Below, piece after piece: positions 7,573 to 13,373 of a DNA stretch of 15,249 bases; position 1 is the first letter of the stretch, and every line of letters starts with the position of its first letter. This stretch comes from Akkermansiaceae bacterium (GTDB taxonomy: Bacteria > Verrucomicrobiota > Verrucomicrobiia > Verrucomicrobiales > Akkermansiaceae): contig JALZVD010000014.1 of assembly GCA_023300205.1 (NCBI GenBank), positions 1 through 15,249 of the forward strand, in the 5' to 3' direction. The position numbers were made by a program, and so were the translations under genes. The notes below the pieces were generated by a model. It saw only the letters and a program-made list of their open reading frames with translations. It searched no databases and had not been told where the DNA came from.

Positions 7573-8712
7573 ATGGATGACGAAAAAAAACACCTATACC
7601 ACTGCGATCGCTGTGGAGAGCTCTTTGAATCAAACAGGCGCGGGCACGCAGACATACTCTGTACCTCATGTGGAGAGCACCCAGTAAAACCAAAATTCGC
7701 TACTGCTTCCGCATTTGCCTCAGTAGCTGACATGCCTGCTCTAGAAAAACAGAGCAAAAAAAGCACGCATGGAATCCCCGGCCAAGATGAAGCAGACTTC
7801 TTCTCAATGAAGAAAAAGCAACAGCGTAAAAATATTATGATAATGGGTGCTTTGTGGGTCTTATGCCTAGCAGTCATCGCCACCATGGCATTCAACATGA
7901 ACAAAAAAGCTAAAGCAGCTGCCAAAACTGACGTAGAACTAGATGTAGAAGATAAATCCTATCTTGCCAGAAAAGAAGAAGCCCTTACTAAATGCATGAA
8001 ACGCTTCCTTCTCTTCACAACTGAGAATATCATTCACTCTAAATCAGCTCATATTCTAAACGGAAGTGACCTCGTTTTAGATATCAATCGCTTCTATAAA
8101 GGAAATCTTATTAAAAACGAACTCACCAAATCTCGCATAATCTCATTCGATCTCATAGAATCAAAAAATCAATCCAAAGCGATCGTGCTCTTAAACTATA
8201 ATCCTAATTCCTCAGACAACTCTAACGCTTATACCTTTGAAATAATATTCTGGAAAGTCGCTGAAGAATGGCTCATTGACTGGCCTCAATATGTTAGATT
8301 AGGTGACATGACTTGGTTCAGATTCTGTGAAAACAAGAACATCGACTCCCCAAAAAGATTCAAGCTATACGCCAGAGAACCAAGCACAGAGTCTCTCGGA
8401 CTTAGCGGATATGAAGAATATAAATTTTCAGAAGCCTTCAATAATAGCCTCATGCCTAGTCAGCTATCTAAATCCGTTTTTGTCAAACACCAGACCACTC
8501 TCAAATCTCAACTTACTAAACAGTTCCGAAAGCTAAGAAAATCCAGAGAAATGAAAGCAAAAAACAAAGGATTATTAAGATCCTTTGACCCAGAAACATC
8601 CATAAGAATCGATGTCACTCTGGATTTCGAAGAGATCGAAGGTGAAACAGTCATAGTGCTAAAAGACATCCACAAATTTGAATGGCAAACACCTCCTACC
8701 ACTAAAAACTAA
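7573..8712 (+). CDS. Zinc-ribbon single-pass membrane protein, function unknown
   Basis: This is a 379-residue protein I do not recognise. A short N-terminal zinc-ribbon-like motif has two CxxC pairs (C11/C14 and C30/C33; HCDRCG and LCTSCG). A polar, lysine-rich linker leads to one transmembrane helix at about 88-108 (MIMGALWVLCLAVIATMAF), and a region of about 270 residues follows with no repeats or known catalytic motif. By the positive-inside rule, the basic residues before the helix (KKKQQRK) put the zinc ribbon in the cytoplasm and the long domain outside the inner membrane. That domain is mixed alpha/beta with a C-terminal strand-rich segment (IRIDVTLDFEEIEGETVIVL). Codons 4-6 contain a run of eight A (7583-7590). 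The gene is 73 nt after hisF and its stop overlaps the convergent aroE stop. A regulatory or anchoring role is possible but unsupported. Confidence 0.75.
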   Translation: MDDEKKHLYHCDRCGELFESNRRGHADILCTSCGEHPVKPKFATASAFASVADMPALEKQSKKSTHGIPGQDEADFFSMKKKQQRKNIMIMGALWVLCLAVIATMAFNMNKKAKAAAKTDVELDVEDKSYLARKEEALTKCMKRFLLFTTENIIHSKSAHILNGSDLVLDINRFYKGNLIKNELTKSRIISFDLIESKNQSKAIVLLNYNPNSSDNSNAYTFEIIFWKVAEEWLIDWPQYVRLGDMTWFRFCENKNIDSPKRFKLYAREPSTESLGLSGYEEYKFSEAFNNSLMPSQLSKSVFVKHQTTLKSQLTKQFRKLRKSREMKAKNKGLLRSFDPETSIRIDVTLDFEEIEGETVIVLKDIHKFEWQTPPTTKN

Positions 8713-9587
8713 CCAGAAATAGCCTCCCGCATCACACAGACATCTGGCTCTTCACCTGTCCATATCTCAAAAGAGACCGCCCCTTGGTGAATCAACATTG
8801 ATAAACCGTTCGCTGTCGCAGCTCCCATCTTGTCAGCCATTTTAAGAAGACCCGTCTGAGCTGGTTTATAAATCGCATCATAAACCTTATGATCTGCGAT
8901 TAAAAACTCAGCCGGAAACGGTAGTTCATCTCCAACCTCCATCCCCATAGACGTTGCATTGATGATCACATTCACATCTCCCCCCACACGCTCCAATTCG
9001 TCAAAAGTATTTCCTATAACACAAATTTTCACACCCCTATTGGTCAACCCCCTAGCTAACCGCTCCACCTTCTCAACAGTCCTGTTAGATAAATATAACT
9101 TCTCACACCCCTCCTCATTTAACTGAGTCGCTATCGCCTTTCCTGCTCCACCTCCTGCACCCAGAACAAGAACCTTCAAGCCCTCTAAACTAAGGCCAAA
9201 ATCACACTCTAACGCTTTAACTAACCCCGGACCATCAGAGTTATCACCTAAGATCTCTCCCCCTTTAAAAGAGATCGTATTCGCCACTCCTAAAAGCTCC
9301 ACAGATTTAGATAACTCATCGCAGCACTCCATAGCCTCCAACTTATGCGGTATCGTTACATTACATCCCACAAAGCCCAATCCTCCCATCAGAGCGAACA
9401 CCTCCTTCACACACCCAGGCTCCACCTCTACCCTAATATAAGTCATATCTATCCCCAAAGCATCAAGCGCAGCCTGGTGCATCTGCGGAGAAGCAGAATG
9501 AGAAACAGGATACCCTATCACCGCCAACTTCGCATTAGCAGGTAATGCCCCCTCTCTTAAATCCTCGATAGTATAAACGTGCTTCAT
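8709..9587 (-). CDS. aroE: Shikimate dehydrogenase
   Basis: AroE reduces 3-dehydroshikimate to shikimate with NADPH, the fourth step of the shikimate pathway to aromatic amino acids, in the cytoplasm. The 292-residue product has the full substrate-binding domain: VIGYPVSHSASPQMHQAA (about 23-40), NVTIPHK with catalytic K82, VANTI with N103, and DNSDGPG with catalytic D118. The Rossmann domain begins with VLGAGGGAGKA (141-151), followed by LSNRTVEKVERLA; the Asn-Arg-Thr at the end of beta-2 favours NADP. The C-terminal NGLSMLIHQGAVSFEIWTG is also typical. Its ATG overlaps the gltX stop (ATGA, 9584-9587), and a GGAGAG lies 5 nt upstream, so translation is probably coupled to gltX. The 3' end overlaps the convergent zinc-ribbon gene by 4 nt. 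A few extra residues precede the usual first strand. Identification is secure; the paralogue YdiB is less likely, since no quinate context is visible. Confidence 0.95.
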   Translation of the reverse strand: MKHVYTIEDLREGALPANAKLAVIGYPVSHSASPQMHQAALDALGIDMTYIRVEVEPGCVKEVFALMGGLGFVGCNVTIPHKLEAMECCDELSKSVELLGVANTISFKGGEILGDNSDGPGLVKALECDFGLSLEGLKVLVLGAGGGAGKAIATQLNEEGCEKLYLSNRTVEKVERLARGLTNRGVKICVIGNTFDELERVGGDVNVIINATSMGMEVGDELPFPAEFLIADHKVYDAIYKPAQTGLLKMADKMGAATANGLSMLIHQGAVSFEIWTGEEPDVCVMREAISG

Positions 9588-10897
9588 GACAACTCTCCAA
9601 CCATTCTACGAACCCTACGAACAGACTCATCTTGCCCTAAAATATCCAAAATCTCACCCAGATCAGGCCCACCAGTCATCCCGCTCAAAGCCACACGCGT
9701 AGGAAACATCAACTGCCCCGGCTTAGCTCCATTTGCCTTGGCTGTCTCACCAATACTCCCCCTAGCCTCACTCCAGTCCGCTAGAGAAGCAAAAGCATCT
9801 GCTAACTGTCCTAGTAACACCACAGCCTTCTCATTCTTCCTCACCTTCTCAACTCCATCAGTATCAAACGGATACCCCTCATCAGTAAAAAATGAAATCA
9901 TCGCCGGCACCTCACTCAGTAACTTCACCTTCTCCTGAACAGATGCAGCTACCCTCTGATAATCTCCATCCACCGGCAACCCAGCCGCCTTCACAGATGG
10001 AGCAGCCTCCGCTGCAAATTCCTCACCACTCATCGCCAACAAATGCTGCTGGTTCACCCACCCACACTTCTCAATATCAAATTTAGCAGGAGCGCGGTTC
10101 ACCCCATCCAAATCAAATTTCTCCACCAACTCCGCAACCGAAAATATCTCCTCCTCACCCTTCGGCGACCATCCCAGAAGCGCAATGAAATTATCCACCG
10201 CCGCTGGCAAATAACCGCCATCTGCATAATCATTCACAGCTGCTCCCTCATCACGCTTAGACATCTTAGATCCATCCTGATTCAAAATCAACGGAATATG
10301 CGCATACCTTGGCGGGTCCACACCCAACGCATCAAACAACTGCAAATGCTTCGGCGTATTCATCAAATGATCCTCTCCTCGGATCACATGCGTCATCCCC
10401 ATCTCTATATCATCCACAACATTCACAAAATGAAACACAAACTTCCCATTAGAACGCCTCACCACCATATCCGGATTAATTGACTCATCCGTATAATCAA
10501 TCTTAACCTCACCACACACCATATCATCCATCGTCATCAGCCTACGCTCAAACCTAAACCTCCACGCACCATCATCCTCATACACTCGCTCAGCAGCCAC
10601 CAACTTCTCAAACCACTTCTCATAAATTTCATCCCTCTCAGACTGATTATACGGCCCATACTCTCCACCCTCATTCGGCCCCTCATCGATATCCATCCCA
10701 AGCCACCTCATTCCCTCGAAGATCGCCGCCCTCGCCTCATCCGTATTCCGCTCCTCATCCGTATCCTCAACTCGTAAAACAAACGTCCCCCCATGCTTCC
10801 GTGCATAAAGCCAGTTGAACAATGCAGTACGGGCACCACCGATATGTAAATAGCCAGTGGGCGATGGCGCGAAGCGGGTGCGGACAGTTTTACTCAT
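9584..10897 (-). CDS. gltX: Glutamyl-tRNA synthetase, compact form
   Basis: GltX is a class I aminoacyl-tRNA synthetase that charges tRNA(Glu), and possibly tRNA(Gln) where GatCAB then amidates the product. The 437-residue protein has RFAPSPTGYLHIGGART (8-24, with the HIGH-type motif at 18-21), LRVEDTDEERN (41-51), the GEDHLMNTPKHLQLFDALG region (174-192), and a KMSKR signature at 211-215. The helical anticodon-binding domain follows. It is shorter than the usual 465-500 residues. Part of the loss lies in the connective region: YEDDGAWRFRF (106-116) follows directly after the helix, where many GluRS carry about 40 more residues with a CxC...C zinc-binding module. The ATG at 10897 gives the canonical start, without a Shine-Dalgarno sequence. 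aroE overlaps its stop. The identity as GluRS is firm; whether it is discriminating cannot be decided by eye. Confidence 0.95.
   Translation of the reverse strand: MSKTVRTRFAPSPTGYLHIGGARTALFNWLYARKHGGTFVLRVEDTDEERNTDEARAAIFEGMRWLGMDIDEGPNEGGEYGPYNQSERDEIYEKWFEKLVAAERVYEDDGAWRFRFERRLMTMDDMVCGEVKIDYTDESINPDMVVRRSNGKFVFHFVNVVDDIEMGMTHVIRGEDHLMNTPKHLQLFDALGVDPPRYAHIPLILNQDGSKMSKRDEGAAVNDYADGGYLPAAVDNFIALLGWSPKGEEEIFSVAELVEKFDLDGVNRAPAKFDIEKCGWVNQQHLLAMSGEEFAAEAAPSVKAAGLPVDGDYQRVAASVQEKVKLLSEVPAMISFFTDEGYPFDTDGVEKVRKNEKAVVLLGQLADAFASLADWSEARGSIGETAKANGAKPGQLMFPTRVALSGMTGGPDLGEILDILGQDESVRRVRRMVGELS
9593..9598 (-). promoter_or_regulatory. Shine-Dalgarno site of aroE inside the gltX 3' end
   Basis: On the minus strand GGAGAG lies 5 nt before the aroE ATG, within the last codons of gltX. 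Together with the ATGA stop/start overlap it indicates translational re-initiation or coupling. It is the best ribosome-binding-site match in the window. Confidence 0.6.
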
Positions 10898-10981
10898 GCC
10901 GTTGAGTCAATCTCTTCTCATTCAAAATGCAACGTGAAATTTAAATTTTTACACCTCCTCACATCTCTGTAACATGCACCA
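10898..10981. promoter_or_regulatory. Divergent gltX / symporter promoter region
   Basis: These 84 bases separate the divergent starts of gltX (minus) and the symporter (plus), so both promoters should lie here or just inside the genes. The central part, near 10935-10955, is AT-rich, with an ATTTAAATT-type core. I see no good -35/-10 pair and no terminator or leader-peptide structure. Confidence 0.4.
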
Positions 10982-12283
10982 ATGAAGAAAATAGCACCCC
11001 ACTGGCAGATCATCATCGCGCTCATCGCAGCCATAATCGTCGCCTCCATCCTCAAACAATTTGGCGATGCCACATGGGTCAAGTCAGTGCTAAAAATCTG
11101 CTCACTCCTCGGTGACCTCTTCATGCAGGCCCTCAAAATGATCATCGTCCCACTCGTAGTATCATCCATCATCGCCGGCCTCGCAGGACTAGCAGGATTC
11201 GATGGCTTCAAACGCATGGGAATGAAAACCCTAGGCTTCTATCTCCTCACCACTCTCAGCGCCGTAATCCTCGGACTAATCATCGTCAACACCATCCAGC
11301 CCGGACTCACAGACGGCCAGCCAAATACCCAACTCCGCGAAGTCTTCGACAACGCACCAGCAGAAACATCCCCCACAGACAAAGCAAGATTCGCATCAGA
11401 AAGACAAGATCAAGCCAAAGACTGGACAGCCATCTTCAAGCGCATGCTCCCCTCTAACATCGTAAAAGCCGCCGCAGAAGGCCAGCTCCTAGGTCTCCTC
11501 GTCTTCAGCCTCATGTTCGGTATCGCCATGGCCCAGTTCCCCATAGACCAGATGCGCCCCATGCGTGACTTCTTCCAAACGCTCAATGACATCATGATCA
11601 GAATCACCCAGTGGATCATGGTCTGCGCACCCCTCGGCATCTTCGGCATGATGGTCGCCACCGTCCACAAAAGTGGCGCAGAAGTCTTCCAGCAACTCGG
11701 TCCCTACTTCTTCACCGTCCTCATCGCCCTCGCCCTCCACATGTTCATCATCCTTCCCATACTCCTAAAAGTAGTCGGTGGAGTCAGCCCTATCTCCCAC
11801 TTTAAAGCCATGAAAACCGCCCTCCTAACCGCCTTCTCAACCTCCAGCTCATCAGCCACACTCCCAGTCACCATGCGCTGCGTCCAAGACAATGCAGGAG
11901 TCAGCAAAAAAACCGCCAGCTTCACACTCCCACTCGGAGCCACAGTAAACATGGACGGAACCGCTCTCTACGAATGCATCGCCGTCATCTTCGTCGCTCA
12001 AGTCATGGGACTAGAAATGACATTCACCGCTCAGATGCTCGTCGTCATCTCCGCACTCCTCACCAGCATCGGCGTAGCCGGCGTCCCCTCAGCATCCATG
12101 GTAGCCATCCTCATCATCATGAACAACTCCGGCATCCCAGGAGCAGACAACGCCATCCTCGCACTCTTCGCTGTTGACCGGCTTCTCGACATGTCACGCA
12201 CCGCCGTAAACGTCTTCGGCGACTCATGCGCAGCAGTCGTCATCGCCAAATCAGAAGGTGAAACCCTCTACCACAATCAATAA
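10982..12283 (+). CDS. Dicarboxylate/amino-acid:cation symporter (DAACS family)
   Basis: This is a 433-residue inner-membrane transporter of the glutamate/dicarboxylate symporter family (GltP, DctA, GltPh type), which takes up acidic amino acids or C4-dicarboxylates with H+ or Na+. The N-terminal scaffold helices cover about 8-230. The transport core shows the serine-rich hairpin STSSSSATLP (286-295), NMDGTALYE in TM7 (323-331, cation site), GVAGVPSAS in hairpin 2 (364-372) and DRLLDMSRTAVNVFGD in TM8 (399-414). R406 matches the arginine that selects acidic substrates in GltPh-like proteins, so a neutral amino-acid substrate is unlikely. A hydrophilic loop at about 107-150, with NAPAETSPTDKARFASERQ, is longer than in GltPh and resembles loops in other bacterial members. 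The ATG at 10982 leads directly into TM1; there is no Shine-Dalgarno sequence. The gene seems monocistronic: an AT-rich gap of 70 nt follows. Whether it moves glutamate/aspartate or succinate/fumarate is undecided. Confidence 0.93.
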   Translation: MKKIAPHWQIIIALIAAIIVASILKQFGDATWVKSVLKICSLLGDLFMQALKMIIVPLVVSSIIAGLAGLAGFDGFKRMGMKTLGFYLLTTLSAVILGLIIVNTIQPGLTDGQPNTQLREVFDNAPAETSPTDKARFASERQDQAKDWTAIFKRMLPSNIVKAAAEGQLLGLLVFSLMFGIAMAQFPIDQMRPMRDFFQTLNDIMIRITQWIMVCAPLGIFGMMVATVHKSGAEVFQQLGPYFFTVLIALALHMFIILPILLKVVGGVSPISHFKAMKTALLTAFSTSSSSATLPVTMRCVQDNAGVSKKTASFTLPLGATVNMDGTALYECIAVIFVAQVMGLEMTFTAQMLVVISALLTSIGVAGVPSASMVAILIIMNNSGIPGADNAILALFAVDRLLDMSRTAVNVFGDSCAAVVIAKSEGETLYHNQ

Positions 12284-12353
12284 AAATCATACTTTAAATA
12301 TAAAAATACAATTAATTAGTAATAATCAACGCATACACACCGTATTAAACCAC
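12284..12353 (+). promoter_or_regulatory. AT-rich gap before the ThuA gene
   Basis: These 70 bases between the symporter stop and the ThuA start are far more AT-rich than the flanking genes. They contain several TA-rich hexamers (TTTAAATATAAAA near 12292-12304) that could form a -10 region. No hairpin followed by a T-run is present, so there is no intrinsic terminator. A promoter for the ThuA gene here is inferred, not demonstrated. Confidence 0.35.
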
Positions 12354-13373
12354 ATGAAAATGATCACTAAATCCATCATCCTAACCTTAACCCTTAGCCT
12401 ACTAACCTGCTTCACCGCATCCGCCAAAAAGAAAGTCCTCTTTCTAGCAGGAAAACCAAGTCACTCCAACGGTGAACACGAATTCCGCGCAGGATGTATC
12501 CTACTCGCAAACGCACTCAACGAAAGCCACGCTGACATAGAAGCCAAAGTCCACTTCTACGGCTGGCCAAAAGACGAATCCATCTTCGACGGAGTCGATG
12601 CCTGCATCATCTACGCAGACGCCGGTGGCAAATTCGGTGACAAATACGCATTCCTAGATAAAAAAGTCAAAGAAGGTATGGGCATCATGTTCATGCACTA
12701 CGGCGTCCACCCACCCAAACAAATAGGCAAACAATACTTCACCGACTGGATCGGTGCATACATGACAAATGAAATCTCAGTAAACCCACACTGGATCGCA
12801 GACATCGTCCCTGAGAAGTCCCACCCCATCGCTCGTGGCATGAAAGACAACTTCACCGCCTATGATGAATTCTACTTCAACATGCAGATCCCCACCAAGA
12901 CTCAATGTGACTGCTATCACCCAGTAGCAACTGCCATCCCCACCCCAGAAAAAATCGTCAAATACATCAACATGTGGAGCCCTAAAGGAGCCAAATGCTT
13001 CGGCACCAAACAAGCACTCATGTGGTGCCGCGCCCCAGAAGCAGACAAAGGCGGCAGAGGAATCGGCTTCGTTGGTGGCCACTACCACAGAAACTGGGCT
13101 ATAGATGAATTCCGTAAACTCGTCCTAAACGCCATCGTCTGGGTAGCCCGCGCAGAAGTCCCTGCTGAAGGCATCCTCTCAAAACCAGTCACCCAAGAAA
13201 TGCTCAACGAAAACCTCGACAGACCAGTCAAAGGTCAACCCGTCGAACTACCCACCGAAGCCTTGCTCAAACAAAAGCCAATGCCACAACCTGACCCAAA
13301 TACCCCTAAACCTCCAAGAAGAAACAAAAAAAAAAAACTACCAAAACCAACATCCAAACTGAAAATACCTTAG
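12354..13373 (+). CDS. Secreted ThuA-like domain, frame ends at poly-A tract
   Basis: This is the N-terminal part of what was probably one large secreted protein. A signal peptide (residues 1-24, MITKSIILTLTLSLLTCFTASA) is followed by a ThuA-like (trehalose-utilization, glutamine-amidotransferase-like fold) domain at about 26-280. It starts KKVLFLAGKPSHSNGEHEF and contains IMFMHYGVHPP, a WIGAYM segment and GFVGGHYHRNWAIDEFRKL near the end; these histidine-containing motifs are typical of ThuA-like proteins in Verrucomicrobiota. ThuA-like domains often accompany carbohydrate or dehydrogenase modules, but their own activity is uncertain. A proline/lysine-rich linker (about 285-328) ends in four lysines encoded by a run of 12 A. 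After it the frame reads only 11 more codons to TAG at 13371, while the -1 frame carries on into a conserved dehydrogenase domain. I use the ATG at 12354 (12360 also possible); an in-frame GTG at 12258 overlaps the symporter and would bury the signal peptide. No Shine-Dalgarno sequence is seen. Confidence 0.85.
   Translation: MKMITKSIILTLTLSLLTCFTASAKKKVLFLAGKPSHSNGEHEFRAGCILLANALNESHADIEAKVHFYGWPKDESIFDGVDACIIYADAGGKFGDKYAFLDKKVKEGMGIMFMHYGVHPPKQIGKQYFTDWIGAYMTNEISVNPHWIADIVPEKSHPIARGMKDNFTAYDEFYFNMQIPTKTQCDCYHPVATAIPTPEKIVKYINMWSPKGAKCFGTKQALMWCRAPEADKGGRGIGFVGGHYHRNWAIDEFRKLVLNAIVWVARAEVPAEGILSKPVTQEMLNENLDRPVKGQPVELPTEALLKQKPMPQPDPNTPKPPRRNKKKKLPKPTSKLKIP

Noticed and set aside
7398..7925. 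175-codon minus-strand frame across the hisF/zinc-ribbon junction
   Set aside because: It is antisense to the 3' end of hisF and the zinc-ribbon motif region, with cysteine- and phenylalanine-rich nonsense composition; both plus-strand genes are well supported.
12258..12353. GTG start that would extend the ThuA gene into the symporter
   Set aside because: The extension overlaps the symporter by 26 nt and places the signal peptide 32 residues inside the protein; the ATG at 12354 gives a standard signal peptide.
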